Source of the DNA: Nannobrachium achirus
Taxonomy: Eukaryota; Chordata; Actinopteri; Myctophiformes; Myctophidae
Direction: 5' to 3'
NCBI GenBank assembly: GCA_963921795.1
Contig: OY997653.1
Location: 3,432,499-3,496,498 of the forward strand
DNA: 64,000 nt
Positions 1-10,043 of the stretch are shown one piece after another; the first letter of the stretch is position 1; the number at the start of each line of letters is the position of its first letter. The position numbers were made by a program, and so were the translations under genes. Below the pieces are notes generated by a model. The model worked only from the letters and a program-made list of their open reading frames with translations, searched no databases and was not told the DNA's origin.

Positions 1-3000
1 CTGCAGGCAGGAATGTTGGGACCTTTGGTCCCCCCTTCCCTGCCTGTTTCTGCGCCGGAGCCTTTTTCGGGGGAGCCTTCTTGGTGGCTCCCCGCTCCCC
101 GTTTTTTGAATCCTTGGCCTCGGTTGTCTCAGCCTTAGGCTGGGTTTCTTTCCTCGGGGCCTTCTTGCCTTGCGGCTTGGGTTGCTCTGACCCTTTTTGA
201 TTCCCATGTTTTTTCTTCAATGAGAGCAGCGCCTTGGTCTGATCGTACTTCATACATTCAGTCCGTAGCTGCGCCTGTGTCCAGTGGGCACAGCCCACGG
301 CCAGGTTTAGTCCTCCTGGGATTTTAGAGAACAACTTCTCCAGCAGGAGGGTAGCTTGGTTGATAGGCACGGAGCAGGAGATTTTATCGGCTGCAACAGC
401 CAAGTTCAATTCCCCCTCCGCTACCAGGGTGGCTAATTCTTCCACCATCCTCTCTCCAGGGTTCACCCCGGGAATTCTCACGTCCATTGAGCTCAGGGAC
501 TCGAGGGAGGCCCCTCCGGGGACGTCCAAGCCCCTGACATGGCCCAGTATGCGGGCTGCCTCTGGATCGTGATAGAGTATAGACCCCTCAAATAGAGGGA
601 TTGTTCTCCGCAAGTAGTTTGCTTGCGTCTCGCCCGGGTCTCTCGCCGTGGTCAAATTCTTCATCAACTGCGCCTTGCTAAGGAGGTCGCTAACGTATGA
701 TTCTTCCCCTGAAAGGTGGCCTTGGCCCGAGAGCCGGTTCCCTTCCGGGCGAAACGAAGCACCCATTCTGGTGCTGCTTGTTATTGGGGTGGGTGCCAAT
801 CTGGAAGGAAATGAATATTCCCGCCTGGCTTGGTATGGGGATAAATCTTCCCTCATGGTTATACCGGGATCCGAGGGGGTGTTGTTGTAATGTACAAACC
901 TCCTTGCAGGCTCTGCCATTGCCTGATCCCTCAGTATGACCTGTTCCCGCATCGCTTCATAACCCGCGTGCAGGTAAGCATCCTTGAAGGACCCGGTCAG
1001 GCCATGTTGCCAGAGGACTCTCTCCGCCGAGGGTGATCGCGCCAGTGCTCTGGCGGTTTCCCACTCGACAGGGTATCCGTCGCACATTTGTCCTGACTCG
1101 TTGCCCCTAAGCTCTCCTTCGTCCCCAGCCGGGACACCTTCGATACCCGTGGTCCAGCTAAGTCCACTGCGGGTTTGGAAGAGCTTGCCTTTCAGTGGAG
1201 ATTCCACTTTTAGAGGCCTCAGTAGCCGGGCTTTGGCGTTCTTGTTCCTAGCTCTGGGAGGCGGGCCCCGAGGGTACATTTGCCTTTCCCTGGACCTGGA
1301 ACGAGAGCCTGACCTAGACTCTGACTCAGAGACCGAAGAGGCCCTTGAGGATGCCCTAGACTGGGATTCCTCGTCCTCCGGCTCGTAGTCCGGGTCTGAG
1401 TCTTCCTCGCTCTCTTCCTCCTCCTCGACACGGGGGGAGTTCCGAACTAGAATCCCTGGGGGTTCAAGCGGGCGAGGGGCCTGTGGTGGCGGGTTGAACC
1501 GCACCCTAGGGGTCCCTCTAGTAGCTTGTCTACCCCTTGGGGTTTGGTTTTGGTTCTGCTCTCTCCGCGTGACGGAGAAGGAGCGGTTTGGGGTGCCTGG
1601 AGCAGAGCCCCCAGATCGGGACTCCGCACCGGCGCTGCTTCTTTGGCTGTTTCGGCCCGTTGACCTGACGGATCCAGCCTCTGAAGCCTCGGCAGCCTCT
1701 CTGGCCCGTACCAGAGCCGAGACTGCCTCGAAGTCCCCATCGTTCACCAACAACCGAATGAACATGTTGTGTGTGTTTCTGAGGGAATAAATGGCGGCCA
1801 GTATGGCCTCTTGCATCCATGTCTTCCTCAAGCCTTGGACCTTGAATCTACCCCATTTCATCATGATCGCCAGTCTGTAGGGGTTACCTGGCGCTCCGGT
1901 CCCCTCGAAAGAGGACCGTGCGAGCAGTGCTTTCCTTATGTCCCGCTCCATTTTAGCCTTCTCCTGGTCTTTGAGGGTTCTAAGTTGTAGCGTGGATTCC
2001 CTAAGAGCCAGGTGGACTATTTTGGAGGCACCCGGGAGGATTCCCAGGCAGGGGGTCACCACAGGTATACCAGCATCCAGGTTGTATGGTATTCTGGCCT
2101 CCATCACGTCCTTTCGGAGGTTTCTGTATGGAGTACCACCTTTTCCTGTGAGATACGTCTCCCACTTTTCCGTCGTTGACAAAGACGTGGTTGTAAAGGT
2201 GAGTATTGCCCACAGGCCATGAGTGGGGTGTTCCACTAGGTCCCCATTTTGAACGTCAATCTCCATGGGGGTGTTCCTAGGGGGTTCCAGCACCACTCCC
2301 AGATCCTCATTGGAGGGTCCGGGGAATGCCCCGTGATCTGACACCTCGAGTCGTCGGGATGTAGGTGAGACAGGATTTCGCTCCATAGGTATGGACTGTT
2401 CAACCTGTCCCGGTGTTGAGGCGGCCAAAGGCCTCCCAAGGTCAGGTGATGACCTCGGGGCCTGTTCTGGCGCCACAATCCTTGAGGGGTCCAGAGGGAT
2501 AGTTCCCCGGTAGAGGGGCGGTGGATCCCTGTGGGCGTCCCCTCTTCTCTGTGACCGTGTCTGCACCCGGCCTGTATCCTGGTATAGGGGACCAGGTGCC
2601 GGCAGCTGTCTATGTGCCCCAACGGGGGCCTGGGGGGTTTGGAGCGGTGTGGTTTCGAGGTCAGGACCTCTCACCTCTCGAGGCTGCCCCCTAGGTTCCT
2701 CCGCGGGAAGTGGGCTTTGTGAAGGCCCTGCCGGGGGATAGGTGGTTAACCACGCATTCCGGTCCTCCGGGGGAGGGCCTCTCATCCCATTGTTTTGTTC
2801 GCCTGTCATGGGCCAAGTTCGATTGGCCGTTATGCGGTGACTCTCCACCCTTTGTATGAGATCTTGCACCACGTTAGTCCTTCGGGCGTTTGCGAATGTG
2901 TCGCCCCACCCGTGCCTCTGGTGTGGCGGCCAGGCCTCCATCTGGGCTCGGCGGAGAGTGTTAGCCAGCCATGCCTCTGGGACCAGCAAAGTTATTTCTA

Positions 3001-3949
3001 GCCGGTCGTCGGGCAGGCCTTGGAACATCTCCATAAAGCACCAAATGCTGAGGGCCTGGTCGTAATCCCACGTACCAGTTCCAAACAAGGTCATAACTAG
3101 GTTATAAACTTGCATGTCATAGGCTTGAGCAAAGAGCTTGCCATAGTATGCCAGAAGGGTAGACCTTTGGTCTTCCTCCCTGGTGCCTCTAGCAACATTC
3201 TGCATAGCCATGTTGATAATACCTTGATATCCTTTATGGGCAAGTTGGTATGGTGCACATACCAGTACTTCTCCATTCTCGAGTTTTCGGTTTGGTCTGG
3301 ACTCCACTATGTTTCGGCACCATGTGGCGTAGCTTTGACCTGCACCGTGTGCTATGGCTGCCGCCATGCCCGCATTGTTGTCTAGGTACCTATTTGCGGG
3401 ATTCACCACAAAGGGCCTGTTTCCTGCAGGCACGAGTTGTTCGAACCTTTCGGAGGAAATCTTTAGTTTCACCATTCTCTCGGGGGTTATGGTGTGTGTC
3501 CTGGCGGGGATTTGCCAGGAGAAAGTGTCCAGCACCTGAGGCGGCGGGGGAAGTCTCCCCTGCAGCTCAGGTTCAGCCTGTTCCCCGTCGTTTGTCTGGG
3601 GATCCCATTCTAGGCCACCGGTCCCTGTGGGGCCATGTAGCCAAGAAAGGGGGGCTGTAGCGTCGGCTCGCGTTGCTCCCTGATTCCAATTCAGCAACGT
3701 TTGGAGATCAGGATATGCGCTCCCCGTACTGGATTCGTAACGGGCCGCTTGTCCTCCGCATGTGTTATGCAGTACTACTGGGGCCATTACGCCCATACTG
3801 TCGTAGGTACTGCTGTCAATGTCCTCGTCCCACGAGTCCACCGATGGGGGTGCCATGGTGCCAGTCGAGGGAGTAGGGGAGGCAGGCCTCGCCCCGCCAA
3901 CCGCTCCCGCAGGAGCGTTGTCTGTGGCGGTGGGATAGGCAGAGTCCAT
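1..3949 (-). CDS. Gag-type ORF of an LTR retroelement, partial (runs off the left edge)
   Basis: One frame stays open from an ATG at 3949 down to the left edge, about 1,316 codons, and looks whole as far as the window shows. By position (first ORF after LTR, primer-binding site and leader) it should encode the structural polyprotein. The N-terminal third matches nothing I know. The middle is rich in Pro and Arg, followed by a very acidic and Ser/Arg-rich segment (about 1430-1280). The later part has a stretch at about 650-575 (GETQANYLRR) resembling the major homology region of retroelement capsids, then a Lys/Pro/Gln-rich basic tail. I see no CCHC zinc knuckle. The length is large for a Gag, so other identities for the first half remain possible. 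Family not assigned. Confidence 0.6.
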   Translation of the reverse strand, partial: MDSAYPTATDNAPAGAVGGARPASPTPSTGTMAPPSVDSWDEDIDSSTYDSMGVMAPVVLHNTCGGQAARYESSTGSAYPDLQTLLNWNQGATRADATAPLSWLHGPTGTGGLEWDPQTNDGEQAEPELQGRLPPPPQVLDTFSWQIPARTHTITPERMVKLKISSERFEQLVPAGNRPFVVNPANRYLDNNAGMAAAIAHGAGQSYATWCRNIVESRPNRKLENGEVLVCAPYQLAHKGYQGIINMAMQNVARGTREEDQRSTLLAYYGKLFAQAYDMQVYNLVMTLFGTGTWDYDQALSIWCFMEMFQGLPDDRLEITLLVPEAWLANTLRRAQMEAWPPHQRHGWGDTFANARRTNVVQDLIQRVESHRITANRTWPMTGEQNNGMRGPPPEDRNAWLTTYPPAGPSQSPLPAEEPRGQPREVRGPDLETTPLQTPQAPVGAHRQLPAPGPLYQDTGRVQTRSQRRGDAHRDPPPLYRGTIPLDPSRIVAPEQAPRSSPDLGRPLAASTPGQVEQSIPMERNPVSPTSRRLEVSDHGAFPGPSNEDLGVVLEPPRNTPMEIDVQNGDLVEHPTHGLWAILTFTTTSLSTTEKWETYLTGKGGTPYRNLRKDVMEARIPYNLDAGIPVVTPCLGILPGASKIVHLALRESTLQLRTLKDQEKAKMERDIRKALLARSSFEGTGAPGNPYRLAIMMKWGRFKVQGLRKTWMQEAILAAIYSLRNTHNMFIRLLVNDGDFEAVSALVRAREAAEASEAGSVRSTGRNSQRSSAGAESRSGGSAPGTPNRSFSVTRREQNQNQTPRGRQATRGTPRVRFNPPPQAPRPLEPPGILVRNSPRVEEEEESEEDSDPDYEPEDEESQSRASSRASSVSESESRSGSRSRSRERQMYPRGPPPRARNKNAKARLLRPLKVESPLKGKLFQTRSGLSWTTGIEGVPAGDEGELRGNESGQMCDGYPVEWETARALARSPSAERVLWQHGLTGSFKDAYLHAGYEAMREQVILRDQAMAEPARRFVHYNNTPSDPGITMREDLSPYQARREYSFPSRLAPTPITSSTRMGASFRPEGNRLSGQGHLSGEESYVSDLLSKAQLMKNLTTARDPGETQANYLRRTIPLFEGSILYHDPEAARILGHVRGLDVPGGASLESLSSMDVRIPGVNPGERMVEELATLVAEGELNLAVAADKISCSVPINQATLLLEKLFSKIPGGLNLAVGCAHWTQAQLRTECMKYDQTKALLSLKKKHGNQKGSEQPKPQGKKAPRKETQPKAETTEAKDSKNGERGATKKAPPKKAPAQKQAGKGGPKVPTFLPA

Positions 3950-4277
3950 GCCTGAAACTTTTTAGGTTGGTCGCAAAGGTTGTTATAATATTATTAGATG
4001 TTTCTCAACTGCTATTTTATCTAGTTCCTAATGGAGATGTTTTTTACCGATTACTGGCCGTCTGCTGCGCACACAGACCTCCACTTCACTATGTTCAAAA
4101 TCTCCGACGCTCCGGGGAGTTTTGTGAATAAAAACACTTAAGCCTTGATAATATTAACTATCCTTTACTTCTGTAGTAATAACTATATTCCAAGGGTCTC
4201 TCGGCTATTCTTTATGTGGCGGTGGACACGAATTTAATTAATCAATTACTAATCAATAATCAATAATCAATCAATAT
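3950..4277 (-). other. Retroelement leader between primer-binding site and Gag-type ORF
   Basis: A/T-rich untranslated stretch of about 330 bases with ATCAATAATCAATC-type short repeats at 4235-4275. It would hold the packaging signal; no specific motif is recognised. Confidence 0.5.
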
Positions 4278-4293
4278 CCACCCAGGGACGCCA
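4278..4293 (-). other. Primer-binding site, tRNA-Asn type
   Basis: The - strand reads TGGCGTCCCTGGGTGG directly next to the LTR end. It is an exact 16-base complement of the 3' end of vertebrate tRNA-Asn(GUU), which ends CCCACCCAGGGACG plus CCA. Zero spacing to the LTR and the TGG start are as expected for a retroelement primer site. Confidence 0.85.
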
Positions 4294-5588
4294 TGTAATG
4301 AGCTTGAAGTTACTGAATGCCCTTTCACCTTTTAAAGCACTCCTCTAAGCCGCCCGGAACCCTCCTCAGGTCCTAAGCCCAAGAAGTTACCAGATCTCTT
4401 TTTAATAACCACTGTCACTGTCACTAACACTACACTATACCTTTAAGTTAACACAAACAGGTGTTATAACCTTTCTCATTTGTATAAACCTACTATTACT
4501 GTATATGCACCTATTACTGTACAAATACAACTTTCTCTGAATAAAGACTGAACTGTCTATGAAACCCTCTTTAACTGGTGAATATTATTACTATCTACAG
4601 CGACTTTATTTTATAGACCAAGAATATTGCACCTTTCTTGAGAAATGTAGACCATAGGTCTGGATGGAGAATGCCAAAACCACAAAGACAATATAAAGTG
4701 TGAAACTGTTACCTTGTAGCTTTCTCCCAGGGACTGTTTTTTGGAGAAAAGCAGCTTGACTTATTTGATACAAAAGAGCCCACTGCGGACAAACTGTCCG
4801 TCCGGTTAGGGTTGGGAATTTGTATTTTATTGTCTGCCAAGCATACCCAACTGACACCTGCACGCGCAGTGTCAGTCACTGAGAAGGTGAAAGACTTTTT
4901 AAATTAAGAAAATATACTTGTTGATTCTTACCAAAAGTCTAACTCAGCTCCAACAGCCAGAAGTTGCTTTGAGTGCCCTGAGATGTTAACACCTCTTTCC
5001 CATGGAAGCGGAACTTCCCCGAAGGGAAGTTAAAAAGTCAAAACCTTAAAAGTTGTAAACTCTAGACAATGAATTCAGACAGACACCAAGCAAAAGTGAA
5101 TTAAAAAGCTTTAGTGAATAAAAACAGTTACAAATTATAAGCTCACCAATACAGAAATTGGCAATGAAAATCAAAAAGAAGTACAGTATGTGTACTTAAC
5201 TAAACAGAGTCAAACTCTCTCTAAGTAGACAGAAAAAAGAACTGCACTGAGCTACGGATACACAGCCTTTTATAGGGTGCTCCGCTACAACATCTCAATA
5301 GGGTTACACACACACAGCTTCAGTTTAGCACACACACATTTGGCACGCGCTTGTGCACGTACATGCATGAACATGCACGATGTTTCGCAATGAAGACAGT
5401 TGAAGGCCAGACCAACTCCCCAGTCCACGTGAATTTGGGGAGTTCTCCGGTTCACATGTTAGAAGTCGACATGTTGCCCTTTACTCCCTCAGGAAGCGCT
5501 ATCTCATGTTGGCAATAAGAAGATAACGGTTCGTTAGCGCGGTACAGGAATGTCGGGGAGTCGATGATACAGCCTGGCACCATCTACA
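4294..5588 (-). mobile_element. Long terminal repeat (about 1.3 kb)
   Basis: Read on the - strand it begins TGTAGATG and ends CATTACA, so the ends are TGTA...TACA. It contains a TATA box (5268-5274) and a later AATAAA-like signal near 4610. One side abuts a tRNA-Asn primer site and the Gag-type ORF; the other abuts a purine tract. No second copy lies in the window, so LTR divergence, and hence age, cannot be measured. Confidence 0.75.
5268..5274 (-). promoter_or_regulatory. TATA box of the LTR
   Basis: TATAAAA within CCTATAAAAGGC on the - strand, about 320 bases into the LTR, where a U3 promoter would lie. Confidence 0.6.
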
Positions 5589-5954
5589 ACCCCCCCCTTT
5601 TTCACCCCAAGTCCAAGGCCGTGCCTCGCAGGTGCAGGCAACGAAGCGGCTAGTGTAAACAGTATGTCATGTTCTGACTATGAGTACATTCAGTTTTTAA
5701 CCTTTACCCAATGTCAGTGAAGAAACCACGTACATATGTAGTTCTCGCATGCACATACAGTATATCAGAAATACAGCATACATTATACAGTATATCAAAA
5801 ATCAACAGCCTATGCTTAAAGGAAGCTTTTCTACATTTGCAGTATATATGCATCTACAGTACTAGCACACTAACTGCTTAATAAAATGTATGTCCCTTTT
5901 TGTTGATTAACATATGGAGAATATATTGGGCCATAACATTACTTCTTCACCAGC
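5589..5954 (-). mobile_element. Polypurine tract and 3' untranslated region of a retroelement piece
   Basis: The - strand carries five A then eight G (5590-5602) one base before the LTR start, as a polypurine tract sits before a 3' LTR. The rest up to 5954 is non-coding with AT-rich, TATACAGTA-type repeats at 5755-5870. Confidence 0.5.
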
Positions 5955-6341
5955 TCACTGGCGAGGAACGTGGTTGCGTTTCTCCTTCCTCTTCCCGGCC
6001 TGCTTCTCCTTTGGGGCAGAGGTCACAGGGGTTGTAGGTGCCTGGGCTGGAGCCTGCACTGGGGCAGGTGCTGGGTACAGAGGTTGCAGGTTTTGCATGG
6101 GATAAAAGGCCATGTGAGGCCCAAGCTGTGCCACCGGAGCTTGCATCTGCTGCAGAGGTTGTTGTTGGGGTGTTGGCGGTGGTGGCATGGCTTGGCGATC
6201 CGCAGTGGCAGTGGGTCCAGGTGACTGCTGTCTGTCTGAGCCCACAGATCCTCTGCGCTTCTCCTGGCGGTTGTCTCCCTTGCGGCGGGCATCACGGTGG
6301 TCCCGGTCATTGTAGTATGGTTTGAAGGACCTGGGTGCCAC
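5955..6341 (-). CDS. Pro/Gln-rich ORF upstream of the purine tract, unknown product
   Basis: 128 codons starting MAPRSFKPYY, with a basic N-terminal third (DRDHRDARRKGDNRQEKRR), a Pro/Gln/Ala-rich middle and a Lys/Arg-rich C-terminus (KRKEKRNHVPRQ). It lies on the same strand as the retroelement, 350 bases before the purine tract, so it may be the tail of a retroelement ORF. No family recognised. It could also be a chance frame in repetitive DNA. Confidence 0.35.
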   Translation of the reverse strand: MAPRSFKPYYNDRDHRDARRKGDNRQEKRRGSVGSDRQQSPGPTATADRQAMPPPPTPQQQPLQQMQAPVAQLGPHMAFYPMQNLQPLYPAPAPVQAPAQAPTTPVTSAPKEKQAGKRKEKRNHVPRQ

Positions 6342-6379
6342 ACCCTTGGGGTCACGAGCAGGTGCTCCGGGGCCCCTAA

Positions 6380-6790
6380 CAGTTCCCCAGGTTCTATGTT
6401 CCCCACTTCCCCCCCAAAAAGGTTCTATGTTCCCCAGGTTCTATGTTCCCACCCAACCCTCCCCACAAAAAGGTTCTATGTTCCCCACTTCCCCCCCAAA
6501 AAGGTTCTATGTTCCCCAGGTTCTATGTTCCCACCCAACCCTCCCCACAAAAAGGTTCTATGTTCCCCACTTCCCCCCCAAAAAGGTTCTATGTTCCCCA
6601 CTTCCCCCCCAAAAAGGTTCTATGTTCCCCAGGTTCTATGTTCCCACCCACCCTCCCCACAAAAAGGTTCTATGTTCCCAAAGTTCTATGTTCCCACCCA
6701 ACCCTCCCCACAAAAAGGTTCTATGTTCCCCGCTCAACCAAAAAAAGGATCTACTGTATGTTCCCCACCAAAAAAATAAATAAATGATGT
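6380..6790. repeat. Minisatellite, GGTTCTATGTTCCC units
   Basis: About 14 imperfect units built on AGGTTCTATGTTCCC separated by CACTTCCCCCCCAAAAA or CACCCAACCCTCCCCAC spacers, in higher-order blocks. Apparent ORFs across it are by-products of the repeat. Confidence 0.9.
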
Positions 6791-7102
6791 TCCCAACTCA
6801 AATGCACGAAATGGTGGGACATCTGGGCATGTGGGCAATCCTAATTTAGGTGCCCAGTTGCCCAGGTTCCCAGATGTCACCACCCCTAAAGTGGCCACTC
6901 GCACATGTCCCTATTGCCCAGATGTCCAGGTGCCCACTCGTCCAGGTGCCCAGTCATAACAAAGGTATGGTGTCCAGATGTCCCTAGTGCCCCCTGTCCC
7001 ACTAGTATTTGTAATTTCTCCCCATTATTGTGTGTTTTGAGTGAATTATTAGAAATTAATGTGTCCTTCATTGTTGGATGAGTGGGGAACATGGAACCTT
7101 TT
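6791..7102. other. CCAGATGTCC-rich spacer between minisatellite arrays
   Basis: Contains many short CCCAGATGTCC / CCAGGTGCCCA repeats (6820-6995). The right end (7080-7102) again shows GTGGGGAACATGGAACC, a unit of the opposed array. No gene seen. Confidence 0.5.
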
Positions 7103-7106
7103 TTAA

Positions 7107-7731
7107 CACCTTGCCGTCCGAAATAGAATGGTGGTTGGTAGATTAGCCGTGAAATTTCTATTATTGTATTGTGATCTGAGACATAATATTATGTTTATAA
7201 ACATGACCCCGCAGCCCCTCCATCTTGAACAGCGCCGCTGTTTTTTCCTTTTTTTTTTCCCCCAGGCCAGTAACTCACCATGATTTTCTCGATTTCCGTT
7301 GGGATAGAATGGGGGTTTTGGCCGATCGTCGATGTCCCCGTGCGTTTCGCGTGCGCGATCCTTTCACGTAAATGTCCCCGCAAATAGTCCATGTGTGACT
7401 GAAGAACAGAACTGAAAAGTTTCGCTAGCATAGCCCCAAGCATGGCTGCTGTAGGAGCTCGAGTGTGCAGACAGCAAACGGATGGCTGGGAGTAGCCTTG
7501 GAGAAGGAGAGGCGCTGACGTCACCTCTGCTTCATGCACGGTCTGCATGAGCTATCAGTGCACGAGTGGTGACTAGGGAAGGTTAGACGATCGCCGATTT
7601 TCGGATCAAAAGCTTTTATTCCGGTTTTAAAGACAAAGTCCGGGAATGTACGACGTGGCTGAGAGTCCCTGGGGGGATGTGCGATATAGTACGGTTTTAA
7701 CATTAAGGGGCTCCCCGTGGCTTAGAAGGTG
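7107..7731. mobile_element. TTAA-flanked non-autonomous element, piggyBac-like
   Basis: 625 bp bounded by TTAA at 7103-7106 and 7732-7735, with short terminal inverted repeats CACCTT...AAGGTG. The flanks join GGAACCTTTT on the left to GTTGAGTGGGG on the right, both minisatellite sequence, so it sits inside the array. The terminal repeat is short, which limits confidence. The - strand frame at 7195-7548 matches nothing known. Confidence 0.5.
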
Positions 7732-7735
7732 TTAA

Positions 7736-7866
7736 GTTGAGTGGGGAACACAAAACCTTTTTTTGTGGGGGTAAGTGGGGAACATAGGAGCTTTTTTGGT
7801 TAAGTGGGGAACATAGAAGCTTTTTTTGTGTGGATAAATGGGGAACATAGAACCTGGGGAACATAG
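7736..7866. repeat. Minisatellite, inverted orientation
   Basis: Units of GTGGGGAACATAGAA plus GCTTTTTTT, the reverse complement of the array at 6380-6790. Confidence 0.8.
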
Positions 7867-8224
7867 GTATCTCCCTTAGAGATAGGGTGAGAAGTTCAGT
7901 CACCCGAGAGAGACTTGGAGTAGAACCGCTGCTCCTTCACTTGGAAAGGAGTCAGCTTAGGTGGTTGGGGCATCTAGTACGGATGCCCCCCGATCGCCTT
8001 CCTAGGAAGGCCCTCGATGCGCGTCCCGCTGGGAGGAGACCCTGTGGCAGACCAAAGACCAGATGGAAGGATTATATCTCCAAACTGGCTTGGGAACGCC
8101 TCGGTATACTCCCTGAGGGAGTGGAGGAAGTTGCTCGGGATAAGGAAATCTGGAAGCCTCAGTTGGAACTGTTACCCCTGCGACCCGATTCCGGATAAGC
8201 GGTTGAAGATGGATGGATGGATGG
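7867..8224 (+). mobile_element. LINE 3' end, 5'-truncated (I/Nimb-like)
   Basis: An open frame to a stop at 8198 encodes the far C-terminus of a LINE reverse-transcriptase ORF: RSQLRWLGHLVRMPPDRL, then RPCGRPKTRWKDYISKLAWE, ending LELLPLRPDSG. The 3' tail is a GGATGGATGGATGG run, typical of this group in fish. It begins abruptly in minisatellite sequence, as in 5' truncation. Clade assignment is from memory of similar fish LINE tails. Confidence 0.75.
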
Positions 8225-8598
8225 ATAATTGCGATTAACGATTTAAATGTGTTTTTGTCGTTGACAATTACATTTCAGTTTGGCTTTTAGGCTTAGAAGT
8301 TGCACATGGCAGATATGACACATAACCTAAATATACAAAGAAATGACTGACACATTTGACAACTTTATACTTTAAGAGAACATTCATAGTGGAAATAGTT
8401 GATCTACAAGCTCACAACGCGTCGCATCACGACACGTTGTGAGCTTGTAGATCTGCTATTTCCACTATTTGTTTAATGTTTGAATATATATATATACAAA
8501 AAAATCAATATGTAAACGATCATGACGATTATCACAGAATAATTGCGATTATGTCAAATAATTGCGATTAGACGATTTTGTAATAATTGTGACAGCCC
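8225..8598. mobile_element. H4 hAT-like MITE, one end missing
   Basis: Shares GCGATTAACGATTTAA, GTCGTTGACAATTAC and TTGCACATGGCAGATATGAC with the copies at 16975 and 31760. The right end is AATTGTGACAGCCCTA; the left end is replaced by the LINE tail. An HP hairpin lies in its centre. Confidence 0.7.
8386..8468. repeat. HP hairpin, full, in H4
   Basis: Mirrored flank ATAGTGGAAATAG / CTATTTCCACTAT around arms GATCTACAAGCTCACAACGC and GTTGTGAGCTTGTAGATC, with a short loop. Confidence 0.9.
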
Positions 8599-8867
8599 TA
8601 CAGAGTATGACATGAGAGTAAAGTTATCCAGCGTGTGAATTATGGTTAATTTAATCACCCTCATTCTCACACCTAGATCACCTTTTCCATCGCCGTCTTG
8701 GAATGCGTCTGGCCAAAGAGCTTATTATAGCACTATGTGGTAATTATAGCAAGTTGATTGCTCTCAAGCTTTTACCACGTTTTCATTTTCTGCCATTTTG
8801 ATAAAAAGACGAAAACCGAGTGCAGGGTGTTCCACAAGCACGGTTGGATAGATCTTAACCACTTAAA
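8599..8867. other. Intronic sequence, nothing recognised
   Basis: No coding, RNA or repeat signal that I can support. Confidence 0.4.
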
Positions 8868-8875
8868 CCCTACAT

Positions 8876-9278
8876 TAAGGGTCTTCAACAGGGGGTCCGG
8901 GACCCCTAGGGGTCCTCAGAGTTACTACAGGGGGTCCTCCAAATCTTTGTCTCCTTTTCTATATTAACCACTTGAACCCTAGGGTCCATATTCTTAGAAC
9001 TCTGGCCAAAAATAGCAGATCTACAAGCTCACAACGCCTTGGTGTAGAGGGAGAAAAGAGCAGACTAAGTACAGAGTGAAAGGTCAAGTTTATTAAGTAT
9101 TGACGGTTCAAGTGGTTAAATATCTGAAAACACAAATTGACATGAATCCAAAATACACTGATGATTGTGCTGTCAAATGATGAAACTATATGGAATCTGT
9201 GAACAGGTTGTGGGGGGTCCCTGCTTCCTCTCTCCCTCAACTAAGGGGTCCTTGGCCTGAAAACGTTGAAGACCACTG
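8876..9278. mobile_element. H3 hAT-like MITE with 8-bp duplication
   Basis: Ends TAAGGGTCTTCAAC and GTTGAAGACCACTG, flanked by CCCTACAT (8868-8875) and CCCTACAG (9279-9286), 7 of 8 matching. It lies in reverse orientation relative to the copy at 32150. Only one HP arm remains in the middle. Confidence 0.75.
9007..9038. repeat. HP single arm in H3
   Basis: AAAAATAGCAGATCTACAAG followed by CTCACAACGCC, then directly H3 sequence (TTGGTGTAGAGG). The partner arm has been lost. Confidence 0.8.
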
Positions 9279-9286
9279 CCCTACAG

Positions 9287-9690
9287 TATATACTTTGATG
9301 TGTGAAGAATAGCGAAGATAGGCGATCTACAGTCTTTTGAAAAATGTCAGCTATAACGATGAGCAGCGGTTATAATATGATTTCAAGATGACTACTTTTT
9401 GTACTGCCTCTTTTGTGCGATGTGTCCTGACTCTGATTGATGTAGGGAGTCAGTGGAACAGAGTCTACCTCATGGAAATGAAAGATACACTGTTCCTGCT
9501 CACTGCTAGATACGTGCGCGCGTCAGACACCCGACTTACAGTATCCAAACAATTTCCAAGTCAAATGTCTTTCCTTTCATTTCGCTTTGTCCCGGTGTCA
9601 CGTTACATACAGCTCAGCGTGTAAAATAGATTATGTGCCACGCGCTACCTATGTAGCGTGCGGTGTTATGACACCATAATCACACTACAC
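9287..9690. other. Intronic sequence, nothing recognised
   Basis: A weak AGGCGATCTACAGTC at about 9318 could be a decayed HP arm. No gene signal. Confidence 0.35.
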
Positions 9691-10043
9691 CAGGTGTCTT
9701 AAACGTTTTCAGGCCAAGGACCCCTTAGTTGAGACTGAGAGAGATATGAAGCAGGGACCCCCACAACCTGTTCATAGATTCCATATAGTTTCATTGTTTG
9801 ACAGCACAATCATCAGTGTATTTTGGATTCATGACAATTTGTGTTTTCAGATGTATTTGTATTTAGCCACTTGAATCATCATAACTTGACATTTCACTCT
9901 GTACTCCCACAAACCAAAATACACTGATGATTGTGCTGTCAAACGATGAAACCATATGGAATCTATGAACAGGTTGTGGGGGTCCCTGCATCATCTCTCT
10001 CTCAACTAAGGGGTCCTTGGCCTGAAAACATTGAAGACCCCTG
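9691..10043. mobile_element. H3 fold-back copy
   Basis: Both halves carry the same H3 end in opposite orientation (CAGGTGTCTTAAACG... and ...TTGAAGACCCCTG), with mirrored CCTGTTCATAGATTCC / GGAATCTATGAACAGG, giving arms of about 170 bp. No clean 8-bp duplication seen. Confidence 0.7.

Noticed and set aside
6297-6787. Overlapping + strand ORFs with FYVP/GSMFP repeats
   Set aside because: By-products of the minisatellite, open in all three frames.
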